A stretch of 64,000 bases of DNA from Paramecium pentaurelia (Eukaryota > Ciliophora > Oligohymenophorea > Peniculida > Parameciidae), in NCBI GenBank assembly GCA_905183005.1, contig CAJJDO010000057.1, positions 217,296-281,295 on the forward strand, read 5' to 3'. Below are positions 33,508-47,128 of the stretch, piece after piece. The position numbers were made by a program, and so were the translations under genes. Numbering within the stretch: the stretch's first letter is position 1; each line of letters begins with the position of its first letter. The notes below the pieces were generated by a model that made no database searches, had not been told where the DNA came from, and worked only from the letters and a program-made list of their open reading frames with translations.

Positions 33508-36500
33508 ATGATTCTTGTCAATCATTATCATAAGTAAATAAAGAAGAATTTTAATTAATTAGTTATATGATTATAGCATAGACAAGAGATTCAAACAATT
33601 ATAATTTATCGACATTAATCAATTAATTAGATGTTAGCAATATCATCTTTAGTAATTAATAACTTACATTTATTATTTCAATAATCCAATTTGCTTTATC
33701 ATTGTTTTTCACAATACTTGTAATAATACTACTTTTCTATAAAAACAACAATTAGACACAATAAACATAGTTTACCAGTCTTGGAAATGTATTCATTTAG
33801 TTTATATAGATTTTTATAAGATCCATAAGAATATTGTACTGGATTCTGTGTTATCCATTTTTATTAGTATCAACCTATAACACTTTTATTGACAATAACA
33901 TAAGTCAATATTTTTCTATATTTACTATACTCTTTGTTGTATTCTTTACTTTTTTTCATGATTTTGCATTACTTAATGACAATTTTAATAAATAAGACTT
34001 TTTGAACATTGCACAATCTAGACCCTATATATTTAATAGTTGGATTAAATTAGTTTAATGTTCATATTCAAGTTATTATTATGTAAATCAAAATTCTCAT
34101 GTATATTTAATAAATAATAATTTTTAGATGACTTATTTACTTGTTAGTTTTGGATTATCATTTATAAATTACATTTAATTATAGTATTTTATGGTAATTT
34201 TTGGAAAATATGATATAGATTATATCTTTCATTTAGTTAATGCTATATATTTTGGATAAAGTCTTGGATTATTAATTTAATATTACATTAATATTAATGA
34301 TCCTTACACTTTAATAACAATTTTTATAATCATCACTTGTGTTATAATTCATACTAGTTTTAGAAAGTGGTATTTTGAATATCAATTCACTAATTCTAAA
34401 GATGTTCCAACTAGAGTTATGTTATTAAATTGGTTTAGAGAATTAGAATGCTCAGATATATATTATATGGGGATTGTAACTAAACATTATAATCATCCAA
34501 ATAATAAGAAATGCTTTTTAAGACAAAATGCTATATATTACAGTGGTAAGAAATTTGCCAAATATACTTATATAACAACTAAGAAACACAATATAGAAAA
34601 ATATAAAGGATTATTTGTTAAGTTCTTGATTAAATGTTTACTTGAAACATAATTAAAATTATAACCTAATTCTGATGAAATACGATTGCTTTATTCAGAA
34701 ATCTTATTTTATAAATTTAATTTAATCAATCAATCATTCAAACATTTATCAAAAATTAAAAATAATATCAATTTTAATTAAAAAATGAGAGTAAAATAAT
34801 TAAAGTTATCTATTCACAATAAATTAAAGGAAAATAATCAATTAAGTTATCGTTCAAAATTACCTTTTGAAAACATATTAAAATGTGAAGAATAAATGAA
34901 AGAATTTTTTTAGGCATTTTTAAAAATAGCAGAATTGTAAGTATATTTTTGGAAAAATTAACTTTAATAATTTATTTCAATTCCTGAATAAATTAAAATA
35001 TGTTAATAAATATTAAAAGAGATATAAATTTGTCAGAAGAATTGGAAAAACATTCATTTTGTTAATCCAATTGATGAATAATAAATATTAATAAGATTTA
35101 AATGGAAATTCTTCTATTTATTTTTTAAACTTTATATTCTTCATAAAAAATTAAAAGTATAAGAAATTAAAGAATTACCTGATTAAAATCTTAAATCATA
35201 ATAAATATTTTCAGATGAAAAAGTAGATGAAAGATCTTCTAGTGAAGATGAAGCTTAAACTAAAAGTTATTATTAAACAAATTGTATAATTTCATCTAAT
35301 AACTTATTTTTTCGAGTTGATAAATTTGGTGAAATTATAGCAGCTAGCTAATCAACACTTAAAATATTAGGTAGACCATAAAATGAATATAGAGGAGCTA
35401 GAGTTGAAACATTAATGCCAGACATAATTAAAGAAAATCATAATGATTTTTTAAAATAATTTTATAAGACAGGATAATCTGAAAATTTATTTAAAAGAAG
35501 ATCTATTTTAGTTAAACATAGCAAAGGACATTGTTTTAAAGCTTAAAAATATTTAAAATATATTTTTAATTTAGATTAAGATAGATTTGAATATTTGAGT
35601 ATGTTGAGATAAGTAACAAGTCGTTCTCAATATATTGTTTTAAATTCAAAATGGGAAATTGATTCTTCAAGTGAATATCTTTATTCAATATTTGGTGATT
35701 ACAAACTTCCTTTTCTATCTTTATGTCCAAAAGCCATTTCATATACAGAATATGCATAATTCCTTACTAATTTTGATATGAAAATATTGAGTTTGAAATT
35801 ATGTTCTTTTGGTAGCAGAGAAAGAATATAAGATAAGAAATTTACATTCAGAAGATAAAATGATTAAACATTTAGTAATAAATCAATAAATGAATTAACA
35901 AGTTTAGTATTTAAAAGAGAATTAGAAGAAAAGTAAAAATAGAATGTGATTTAATTATTTTAATAAATTCTTGAAGAAGATAATGAAATTGAAAGAACTG
36001 CAAAATTAACTAGATTAAATCATATTAAATTAAATATTAGAATACCTATATATAAGGCTGAATTTTAAGAAGATTATAATAGATATGATGCATAAATGTA
36101 TACTATTTATTATGATGGGGAAAGTAAGAAGAAATTGATATTTAGAAATGATAATGGAAATATAAGATTAGATAAATTTGAATTTCTTTAAAGATATAGA
36201 TGGGTTAAATAATAAAGAATGAAGTTTATATATTCAAAAATTAGTAAGCATTTATAATTAAAATAGAAAATTTATTTGAACATTTTTGTTAAGAAAAAGT
36301 ACTTGAAAAAGTATTAAAAGTTGATGCTAATATCAAGTTCTATAAAACTCTAAATAAAATTTCCTTCTATATTTTAAAAATAAATCGTTTAGAACTCTAT
36401 GATGAAAATACAAATAACTCTGATAAATAAGAAATTGAATTTGTCAATACCAGTTCATTCAAACCATATACTTCAGCATTAGTTAGAGAAGTTGTTATAT

Positions 36501-38896
36501 CATCTCAATCCTAATCATAATACTTAAAAAATCAAAGTGGTTATTAATATTCTGGTAATGTACTTAATTATTTTAGATATGGAATTGATTTCCAATAGAG
36601 AATACACTTAAAAGCCATTTTTAATTGATTACACACTTAGAGATGATTTTTTAGTTTAAGGATCCAATACAATATATAGTTTAAATGAATAAAATGATCC
36701 TTTTATTAAAGAAGAGATTAATAAACTATCAAAGAAGAATTAAAAGTTGACCTTGCTAATAGTTTTAAATAGATTTTCATTTTTTGTGTAATTGCTATTT
36801 ATTTCTTTTACTTACTTTTTTTGCTCATTTTACTATAATCCTATTACTATACACAATTCAGTGACTTTATTAGGTCATCTTTATAAATTTTAATTATTAA
36901 CTGTGTCATCATATAATTATATTATTGATGTAGCTTTAATGAATGAACATTAATTGTCAAATTTATTAATTACTAGTTCTACAACAAAATTTAATACAAC
37001 AGAATAGTTTTATGATTTTGTTAATAAAGAAATTGATGATTATTTTACTTATATTTGCAATATTTACTCAAATTAAGATTTTGTTTCAATGGTTTATTCT
37101 GGATTTTATAGTGATGATGAAAATGTCAGTGGTTTAGATATATTTGATTAGTTTTAAGTTAATTTATTATAATTTAACTAGTCAGATAAGTCTTTAATAA
37201 AATAAAATAATACTATATTATCACATTTTAGAGATTATATGGCACCTTATACATAATAATTAATGTAAGACTCTGTGATTTCAAGAATTAATGATGCTAT
37301 TCTATATTAATAGTAGTCTATAGATAATCTCATACTCTTTATGATATTTCAATTATCTTTAATGGTAATTAATTCAATATTTTCTTTGCTGATAAAATTT
37401 AAGTTTCGTAATGATATTAATACTATATATATTATTGTTACTAATTTACCTAAAGAAGATAAAATTAAAGCAATGAAATAATATTAAATATTATTTGCAT
37501 AATTAAATTCTCTTTTTGAAGAAGAATGTAATTTAAATTTATAATAATTTAGAATATGGATATAAAAAATAATCCTTGAATATTTTAAATGCTGATACAA
37601 TAATGTAAATAAATTTATTAATCATAGATAATAAGATTTTGAGATGAATGAAATAGAAAAAGCAAATTAAAAAAGAGATAAAGCCTAAATTTAAAAACCA
37701 CCAAAATATTAATTTAATGTATTAATTCAAATTTATTATTTAATAGACTGTTTTTGCTCTTATGTTTTATTTAGCAATTATACTAATCTTATTTATACTT
37801 GCTTATTATTTTATTTTGATTAATCAAATTTAAACAAAGTAATTCTTTTTGGATAACAATTTCTTAGTTTAAACAAACTATTTTTGGTTAATTACATTGC
37901 TTAAAGAAGTATAATAATTAATAATTAATTAGAAATTCATTTATGAAAACTATTTAAATTCCTCATATTATTCAAATATCACAACTTTTAGATTCCAAGA
38001 ATTTCTTAATGATATATCATTATTTTCACCTCATTTATACTAAACAACAATAGATGATATTTAACATGTTTTTGATGAGACATTATGTGATTAAGTATTT
38101 GGTAAAATATATAGATGAATAATATTTAGATGAAACTGGAACATATATTTATTATAATTAATTTTGTGATGATATATTAGATGGAGCATTGAAAAGAGGA
38201 TTGAAACAATTTAATATATTATTATCATAGGTAGTAATTAAAGCATTAAATCCAAATGATGAAAGATATGATAATTTTACTATAGAAGATCTTGCCCAAT
38301 ATTAAATTTCATTTTAGATTATTTATGAAATATTTTTGAATGTTTTTCAGATTTGGGCATCAAATGCAGAAACTTCATTAAATAATTCATCAAATTTAAG
38401 TCTAATTTCTTAGTAAGATATATATAAATATATATATAAGTATCATCTAACTTATTGTGATAATCATTCTATACTTTTGTTTATTGGAATATTTTTTATT
38501 TACTTAATTATAGTAAGACTTTAATTTCAGTAAAAAATACTATAGATATTTTATGTTAAACGAAACCATGAATTAAGTGAAGACTATGAGAGTAGATTTA
38601 GTAAGAACTGGTTTATTATCTAAATGATAAATTAATTATTTTAGCACTATTTAATTCAATTATATTTATTTAAATCTTTATCCATTAACCAAAAGCATAT
38701 TATTTCTATCTTTTTAAAAAAATTATTGGTTTTATTTTTTTTAAATAAAAATATTTATTAATAAGAGTTGATGAAAGATATTAATTATTTATCAAATATT
38801 CATATCATGAAACATATGTTTTTCTCTATTTAAAAGGAAAGCTTCTTAATATATTTTTATTTTAAGAGTATAAAAAGTATTACGAATATAAATTGA
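33508..38896 (+). CDS. multi-membrane PAS-domain protein, TmcB/TmcC-like
   Basis: The product is about 1,750 residues, starting MILVNHYHN. The N-terminal 350 residues contain many hydrophobic helices. Then comes RVMLLNWFRELECSDIYYMG and VTKHYNHPNNKKC, resembling the conserved region of Dictyostelium tiny macrocysts proteins. A PAS-like domain follows (about 35280-35520: NLFFRVDKFGEIIAASQSTL, GRPQNEYRGARVETLMP). The C-terminal half has further membrane segments separated by long loops (CFCSYVLFSNYTNLIY; LILFILAYYFILI). Introns fit near 36235-36257, 36552-36573, 37710-37737 and 38103-38130, among others. Such ciliate proteins are probably sensory membrane receptors. That function is inference. 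The end is uncertain: the open frame stops at 38896, but the last 80 codons after NWFIIQMINQLF look noncoding, so the true stop may lie near 38630. Confidence 0.6.
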
Positions 38897-38965
38897 AAAA
38901 AATCCTTCTTGAATTTATCTCATGCATCAGAGCATTTACTAATCATTGTTATCTAATAAATAAAT

Positions 38966-39648
38966 ATGGACTATAAATAGCTTGTTATTTATATAAGAGA
39001 AGATGATGAACTTGAAACAATAAAGAAGACTGAAAACGAAGATATTGTTCCATAATTGAATTAATAAACTAAATAATCTTGTTAAATTAGTAGGAATATA
39101 AAAAAAGGTTTATTACTTTGGAAAGAATTTTACAAATAAGAATTAATTAAAAACAAAATCAAAAATCCATATGCCACTCATAATGAATTAACTTCAATTA
39201 TTTCATAAAAATGGAAAAGAAAGAAAAAACATAAAAAGATTGTTAATAAATTAAAATTGAAAATAAAACAAGAAAATATAACTGAATTAACTATTTAAGA
39301 TAATAATGTTGAGCAAATATCAATTAATAATAAATAAAAAGATGAAATTATTGAAAAACTCAGAACTTAAACATTTAAATTAATTTACTTAAATAATATT
39401 TGTGAACTCAAAGGAGAAATCATTTTAGAAGCAATAAACAATAATATGTAATTCATCTACATAAATAAATCATATGAGAATAATTAATAAGATATTGAAG
39501 ATTTCATTAACTCTAAAATAATATAAAACAATTAGGAATCTCAAGAAAACAAATAAGTGGATAAAAAAAAGGATTCAGAAGATGAACCTATAATTGATGA
39601 AAATGAGAGAAGCTTTAAAATTATAAATAAAATCATGAATTATTTATG
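38966..39648 (+). CDS. basic protein with an HMG-box-like segment
   Basis: An uninterrupted 227-codon frame starts MDYKQLVIYIREDDELETIK. The segment GLLLWKEFYKQELIKN followed by NPYATHNELTSIISQKWK resembles an HMG box or related DNA-binding helix pair (aromatic helix 1, Pro, then a Trp-Lys ending helix 2), followed by a strongly basic run (KRKKKHKKIVNKLK). The C-terminal half is acidic and Asn/Gln rich, ending INKIM N Y L before TGA. A nuclear chromatin protein is a reasonable guess but rests on this weak resemblance alone. No introns are needed. Confidence 0.55.
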
Positions 39649-39939
39649 ATATATTAAAAATATTCAAATTCTATGATATTTTTTATAATATTATAAAAAG
39701 ATATATTCAATTACTTAACAATATATAATTAAAAAGATTATATAAAGGATAATCAATTTTAATAACAAAATTTTAAAAGTAATTGAAAAATTTTAAGTAT
39801 AATGAAAATTAAAAATAAAATGAAATTTGGATTAAATATTATACATTGTTTCTAATGTAAAATAGTATATACGATATTTCATTTGAAAAAATTGTTATAT
39901 GATTTTAATTTTATGAGTAATAAATAAAATTTAATATCA

Positions 39940-42723
39940 ATGGATTAATAAGAATCAGCTAGATCAATCAATATAAGTGTTATATGAAAATATTATTAGT
40001 TTAGGTTCTTCAAGATATTCTGATAAATTTTAACCATAATTAATACAGATCAATTAGTAGCAAATCTAAAAAAATATAAAGGATAGTTAAGAATTTAGTC
40101 CCATAGATGAAAAATCTTAAGAAGACATTGTGAAAGAGAAACAATAGAGATAAAATAGAGGCAATTTTAAAAAATCCTTAAATTACAATGTATGAATATT
40201 TTAAAATTAATTTTAAGTCAACATCAATAAACCCATAAGATAAGGGATAAAATATTAGAGGTAATAAAATCATGTAGTTGATAAAGCATAAGAATTTTAT
40301 ACTAAAATTTAAAGAGAAATTATTTCATTTGGGTCATATATATCCAAGGAAACCTAATGAAAAGCTATCTCATTTTTTGGAAGAGTAATATATCCATTAA
40401 AATCATCATCATTCTAAATAAAGTTAATAAGAATAAAAATTTGAATAAGGGATTATAGAACAATATTAAAGTGTTGAGAATGTTTAATAAGGAATAAGAA
40501 TACCTATAATAAATCCAACAGGTAAATTTTATCTATTTTGGTAATTATTAAGATTGATATAAATTATTTTTTTATTATGGTGGGTTCCATTTAAAATCTC
40601 ATTTAATCCTCCTAAGACTTCTACAATGTCATAGATTGAAACTATTTTAATCTATCTTTTTATAGCTGATTTGTTAATAAAATTAAATAAAGGGATGATT
40701 GACTAAGGTTAAATTGTTTATAATAGATTTAGAATATTAAAGCATTATATTATTAATGAATTATATGAAGATGCAATATATCTAATAACATTGACACTTG
40801 TTATTGGTAATGATCCTATAGCAATATCTTTTTTTCCAGAAATAATAGTTTTGATTCAATTTACTTTTAATTTTATTAAATTAAAGAAAACAATTAATAG
40901 ATATGGAGAAATGTTTGCAGTCTAATCAACATTTACAGAATTGGCTAGTTTATCATAATTAATAATATTAATATTCTATTTTGCTCATTTTATGGCATGT
41001 ATCTGGTATTATGTTGGAAACATAAGTTAAGAATCATTTTCAAATTCTTGGATACAATAATAACATTTAGAAGATTCACCATTATTTCACAAATATGGAT
41101 ATTCTTATTATTGGGCCACAGCAACTATGGTTACTGTTGGATATGGTGATGTCACTCCATAAAATATATATGAAGTGATTTGTGCAATCATAATGATTTT
41201 TTTTGCAAGTGTTGTTTTTGCATTTTCAATAAATGCTATTGGAGTAATATTTTCAAATATTGACTTATAAAAATAATATTATAAACGAAATCTAATCTTA
41301 ATAAATTAGTATATGAATACAAATGAGGTTTCATCATAATTATAGAGTAGAGTTCGTAATTATTTGAAATATTATTATGAATAATAAGTGAAAGGTAATA
41401 ATACTGAAATTAATTCTATTCTTGAAAAGTTATCCTATAATTTAAAATAAGAATTATTAGAAGATGTTTAAATAAGAGCAATCACATGTGTTGACTTTTT
41501 CACAAAGAACTTTTAATCATCAACTATTCATTAGATTGCATGTAGAATGAATATATAATAATATACTCCAAGAGAGATTATATGTTAATAAAATTCTGTA
41601 GATGAACATTCTATATATATTATTTAAAAAGGTGAAATTTAAATAATTGATGATAATTCAGGAAAAGTTATTTAGAAATTAATTAAAGGATAATGTTTTG
41701 GAGAAATTGAATTTTTGACAACTCAGAAAAGGTAATACAAAGTTATAAGTACAACTTTTAGTTCCATTTATAGAATTACAAGAGAAATGTTTTTAGATAT
41801 TGTATCAGAAAACTAAATAGATTTTTAGAAATATTGTGAATTAAGAGATAGAGTAATATTTCAATATTAGGATCTGCCAATCAAATGTTTTGGTTGTGAT
41901 GGTGATCATTTATTATTAAATTGTCCTTATTTAACTTATAAACCAGAAAAGGAAGTTTTAATTAAAAGATAATTATATCATTCTATATAATAAAGATCTT
42001 AATTTCAAAGAAAGAAACTTAGATATTTAAGAGTATTAAATTAAAATGATGAACATGAACCACCTTAAAGAAGTTCAAATAAATAGATTGAACATGAATT
42101 ATCTCAACTCTCTTAAGAATCATTAAATAAATAATATTCAAGTTTAACTGGTAGTGAACATAAAAATAATACAAATAATAATGAAGAAGTTGGTTAATAA
42201 ATTAAACAACGTATATCATTATGGATGTCTAATCCAGATCATTCTTTTATAGAATAAAAAAGTAATTAAATTTGTTAAACTAGAATCTTTGCAGAAAAAT
42301 AATTTAATTAATAGTGATACTCCAACACATAAACAAACTAGAAAGTCACTTTATATTTAATCATAAGATCATCATTCAAAAAAACATTAATTTCTTTAAG
42401 TTAATGAATAATAATAAATAATTAATTCCCCAAAAAATTCATAAATAAAAACATAAAAATAATAATAATATTTTAATTAATTAGAATATTTACAATCATA
42501 CCATACATTCAATTATGAATTAGATAAAATTGAAATCTTTCAAATTTATTTTCCTTAAAATAATATCTAAAATGTTATTAGTATGTTTTAAAAGTAATAA
42601 AAGCAATCTAAATTCTATAAAATATAATTAGTTACCAATAAATATCGTTTTATTTATGTGTAGAAAATACCAATTTAATAAATACCTAAAAAATCAATGC
42701 AAAAAATAAACAGTTATATTTGA
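39940..42723 (+). CDS. K+ channel with CNBD and Cys/His knuckle (copy 1)
   Basis: The product is about 890 residues of the EAG/CNG superfamily. After a Gln-rich N-terminus with three or more micro-introns come transmembrane helices (KFYLFWQLLRLIQ; IETILIYLFIADLL; LASLSQLIILIFYFAHFMA). The pore YWATATMVTVGYGDVTP follows, with the K+ signature GYGD at 41139-41150, then S6 and a C-linker (SQLQSRVRNYLKYYYEQQ). The CNBD reads YTPREIICQQNSVDEHSIY, IIQKGEIQII and GQCFGEIEFLTT. Directly after it is CFGCDGDHLLLNC (41886-41924), a C-x2-C-x3-H-x4-C knuckle followed by YKP. Removing a 22-nt intron near 42254-42275 joins the tail, which ends at TGA 42721-42723. Cyclic-nucleotide binding itself is not proven. 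The start is uncertain because the frame before 40000 is ambiguous. It is a tandem paralogue of the gene at 43394. Confidence 0.8.
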
Positions 42724-43393
42724 TTAAACTATAAATAATTATAAGATTACATATTTAGATTACATTTTTTTAATATTTATTTTCGTTTAATTACATTATT
42801 CTTAAATTCAAATTAAAATAAAACTGATGATTTGAAATGATAACTTAGTTCATAATAATATTTCAATAATTGTCAATCAAAGCAAACATCTTATTATATT
42901 AATATATAATAAATAACATCATAGATATTAAACAATCAAATAATAATATTTCTTTTTTTATAAAAAAATCCCTAGAAATGTAAAAATCATGAAAATATAT
43001 AATCCCCCTTTTTATTTTTTGAATGGAGTGTTATTTATACAAATTTTATAAGTTTTGAAGTAAATTTCATTATTGTGAGATTGCTTTTATCTTTTGAATT
43101 AATTACTCTAAAATAACTTTTCAGTTATAATTGTTTAAATAATTAAAGGAAAAATAAAAATAGACTTTTAACTTAAAAATACACGTTTTTATAAGATTGA
43201 TAGATTTTGTTAAATAGAGACACTTTAAAATTAAAATTATATATAAAAAAAACAGAAAACTTTCCCTAGAACATACAAAAAATAAGAAAAATAATGATTT
43301 ATTTTATTTACTTTAATTATCAATTTCTTTATAAACATGGATAATTAACAGATTATTAGGTTTACTTTATATCAATATTATTAATTTATACGA
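42724..43393. other. intergenic gap between the two K+ channel genes
   Basis: 670 bp of AT-rich sequence, long for this genome. No convincing frame on either strand and no RNA gene recognised. Confidence 0.5.
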
Positions 43394-46252
43394 ATGTCAA
43401 GATTTTACAACTCTAATTTAGATGAAATTCTTTCTTCTAGAATTATAATTGAAGGTGCTACTCCTCAAGTTAATCCAAAGAATTTATCCAACTCAGAGAT
43501 TTAATTTTAAAGCGAAATTAGTAATATCGAAAGTATGAGATCAATCAATCAAGAAATCAAAAATAAAAATAAGCTTATTTAGAAAAACTCTTAAATCTTT
43601 TCTCTCAAGTTTTAAGTAATTGTATATTTAACATAAGCAACCTGCACTTGTAAATAGCAAAAAACAAATTTAACATAGCTTATTTAAGATTGAAAATAGT
43701 CAAGATGGAAAATTAAAGTAAGTTTTGAATAAATAAATGCTCAAAAAATTCAAAGATAATTTATTACAAAATGCACATATTTTATCCCACAACTTGTTAT
43801 TAGAGAAAAAATCTCTCCTTGATTACTTATTTCTAGATTATGCCTTATAAGATGGTAGATAAATAAAAAAAAATAATATTATTTCAAATAGTCGAGAGAA
43901 ACTTCTATTCTTTTAAGTTTACTTACCATAAGACAAATTTGTGAAATATTGGAATTTATTTAGCATCCTATTTAGTTTTTTCATTTTGTGGTTTTCACCA
44001 TTCATTATATCTTTTTAATTATTACATAAGTCAAGTGTTTAATAAACAATAGTATTTATTTTGATCTTTTTATTGATTGATGGATTGATTACATGTAATA
44101 AAGCATATCTCAAATAAGGAGAGGTAATATAATTGATTTATAAAAATAGTTAGTAATTAATAGAAAATAGATAATAAATAATTATTTAAGAAATTAAGTA
44201 CTTAGTGATTTTTTAAATCTTTTAATATGGATTTTGATGTATAATGGAATAGAATAGTTTTAAATAATTGAAATGTTGTCTATTTTTTAGATAATCATTA
44301 TTATTAATAGTCTTTATAAAAAAATTAATAGTTTTGTTGATTATTTATATTTGAATGGTAAATTAAGTGAAGTATTGGATCTAATATTTCTAATAATTTC
44401 ATTATATTATTTTGTTCATATTATAGGATGTTATTGGCATTATTTAGCAGTATTAGGTGAGTAATTAAATGAAATTTCATGGATACAGAAATATTCACTT
44501 GAAGATCAATCTTATTTAATTAAATATGATTACGCAGTCTATTGGGCTACAATGACAATGGTAACTGTTGGTTATGGTGACATTACTGCATCAAATCCTA
44601 TTGAAATTGTGTTTTCAAATTTTACTATGTTTATTAGTAGTTTTGTATTTGCTTATTCAATGAATTCTATAGGAATTATTATTAAGAATCTTTATGATGA
44701 ACGAAATTTATGCAAGTAAAGTATATCTATATTATTAAAGAAGGTAATTAATTTTAATTAATGCCTACATGAAGAATAATTTGGTTGATGATTCTATATC
44801 AAATAGAGTTAGAAATTACTTAAAGAACCAAGTTGATCATGAATCTAAGAATAATTAAATGGAAGTATCTATCCTATTAAGAATAATAGGCTTAATAAAT
44901 TATAGATAATCTACCTCATGGTCTAAGAGATGATATTAACACAAACATAAAGACTAGAATATTATAAAATATGAAATTATTAGTAAATAACTTCTCGAAA
45001 TAAACACAATTTTAAATAATTCATAAACTTGAATAGATTAATTTTATACCAAATGATGTTATTTACGACCCTGAAACATTAAATATAGATTAATATCTGT
45101 AAATATTATAATTGAATATATAGATATTATTTAGATTAAGGTACAGTAAGTTTAGTGGAATAGCGAACTTAGAAGTAAATCTAAGCATTTAAAGAAGGTG
45201 ATACTTTGGGGGAACATTCTTTTATTAATGGATTGACTCAAAAATTTAAGTTAATTAGTACAAGTTTCTGTTAATTATACAGAATATCTCGATAAGATTT
45301 TTTGAGAGTGCTTTAAAATAATTAGAAAGACAAAGAAATTTTCTATTCTTTATAAGATTAATTACTATATCTATCTGATTATAGTCTTATAAACAAGAAA
45401 TGTAATTTATGTAATAAATTTGACCATTAAAATTGTGATTGTTTCATAATATCATATAAACCTAATTTAGAAAAATTAGTTAAAATGTCTGAATTCTTAT
45501 TCCAATCAAGAAGTTAATTCAATAGAAATTAGCGTTAAAAACTTAAAGTTATAAATTCAATTTAAGTACTATATTAATTTATTAAGGGAATTTAAAGTAC
45601 AATTTTATAATTTTAATAATGTGAAATCACAACTAATTAGAATGAATCCAACACAATTATTAGTGGAACTAAAAGAATTAAATAGTTTTCTACTTAAAGA
45701 TAAAGTGATAATAAAATCGAATAGCCAGAATTATCTAATCCAAGTGACTAATCTCCTGATGTATAAATAGATAAAATGACACATCGCAAACCATCATCTA
45801 ATTTTACTGGAAAATTTAATATGTAAAATCTAAAGAGTATGGATAATAAAGATGCTTAAAGAAAGATATCAATAGCTATACTTAAAGAATAAACATTAAA
45901 TCCAGAATATACTAGTTAATAAATAATTTAATTAAGATCAATTAAAAATTTCTCTAATACTGCTATCTTAGAACCTGAAGATAATAATAAATTAATAAAA
46001 TTTATAAATCTTGACATTGATAAAATCTATGAATTTTAAAATTATTTACCTTAAAATAATTTTTAAAGTGTTATTTTAAACTACAATAAATAAAAACTTA
46101 AATTTATACCAGTTTACTCAAAAAATATGAATAGGTCTTTGAAATATACATTTTATTATAAAATCGCCAAATTAGCATGTTAAATGAGAATGATATCTGC
46201 TCCAATTACACGTAGATTATTAAAATGTCATTAAATAAAAAAACCTAAATGA
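43394..46252 (+). CDS. K+ channel with CNBD and CCHC knuckle (copy 2)
   Basis: The product is about 890 residues, starting MSRFYNSNLDEILSSRIII. Layout is as in copy 1: membrane helices (FSILFSFFILWFSPFIISF; IVFILIFLLIDGLI), pore YWATMTMVTVGYGDITA, S6, C-linker (ISNRVRNYLKNQ), and CNBD-like roll (INFIPNDVIYDPETL; EGDTLGEHSFINGLTQ). The CNBD ligand pocket looks less complete than in copy 1. Next comes CNLCNKFDHQNCDC (45401-45442), a C-x2-C-x4-H-x4-C knuckle, again followed by YKP. The C-terminal block LDIDKIYEFQNYLPQNNFQ matches LDKIEIFQIYFPQNNIQ in copy 1. Introns that restore the frame include ones near 43618, 44109, 44717, 44863 and 45098. Whether cyclic nucleotides gate it cannot be told from sequence. 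Confidence 0.82.
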
Positions 46253-46503
46253 TTTTTGAGTTAATTTCTGATGATAATATTATGAATATAAATCAGAATT
46301 ATATATTATTATAAACCATTTATTAATTTATAATAAATAATTTTAAGATTTACAATTATTTTATTAAATATCTCTATATATATATTGATTCTATGGGATT
46401 TTTATTATATAATCATTAGAATAGAGTATTTCTTATTGATATGAAATTTTAATGTATTAATATATAGTTGTTTAAAAATTAAAAATTATTTACCCTCCTT
46501 TAA
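46253..46503. other. intergenic gap
   Basis: 250 bp of AT-rich sequence. Nothing recognised. Confidence 0.5.
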
Positions 46504-47039
46504 ATGTTTGAAAAAAAAGAAAAAGAAAGAATTAATAATAATTTGAAAAATTAAATGTTTACTCCACCAAACTTTGCTGCTCATTCTGCCTTACATAAAA
46601 TAACTAAAATCATGGCTAGAATATTTTAGTTATATGATAAGTTAAAAATTGAAAGTACAATAGAAATACCTAAGTCAAATTAAGTAAGAATTTTAATTCA
46701 ATTTAGAAATTAAGTAAAACACTAAAGAACCTTTATGTAATGAATCTAAATGATGAAACTCTCATCTTAGCTTTTTATTTTGTTGATTAAATAACTAAAA
46801 AGCTAAGAATTTTTCTTAACTTAGAAAATAGTACTGGATTATTAATTGGATCAATTATAATTGCTGATAAAATTCTAAATGATTAACCTAGAAATATTGA
46901 GAAATATAAATTGGCTAGTGGACTCAAAAAAGAATAACTTATTTAAATAGAAACATATTTTTTAGAAACTTTAGATTACAATCTATTTGTTTCTGAAGAA
47001 AATTTCTAAAAATACTATAAAAGAGTATAAGATTATTGA
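46504..47039 (+). CDS. PHO80-like cyclin
   Basis: The product is about 170 residues, starting MFEKKEKERINNNLKNQMFT. One 23-nt intron (46684-46706) joins the two parts. After splicing the body reads ETLILAFYFVDQI, then TGLLIGSIIIADKILNDQPR, KLASGLKKEQLIQIETYFL and LDYNLFVSEENFQKYYK. This follows the cyclin N fold as in PHO80/U-type cyclins, where the last helix (E-x-x-F-L-x-x-L-x-[FY]-x-L-x-V) is characteristic. Such cyclins bind a cyclin-dependent kinase, in yeast Pho85. The kinase partner here is unknown. It lies 90 bp before the C2-like gene on the same strand. Confidence 0.85.
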
Positions 47040-47128
47040 TTAAATTTTTTACTCTTTTGTTTTCTACTTTACAAATTTTTGTTTGAGATTTATATTTTAT
47101 TTATTAATTATATTTATTAATATTATAA

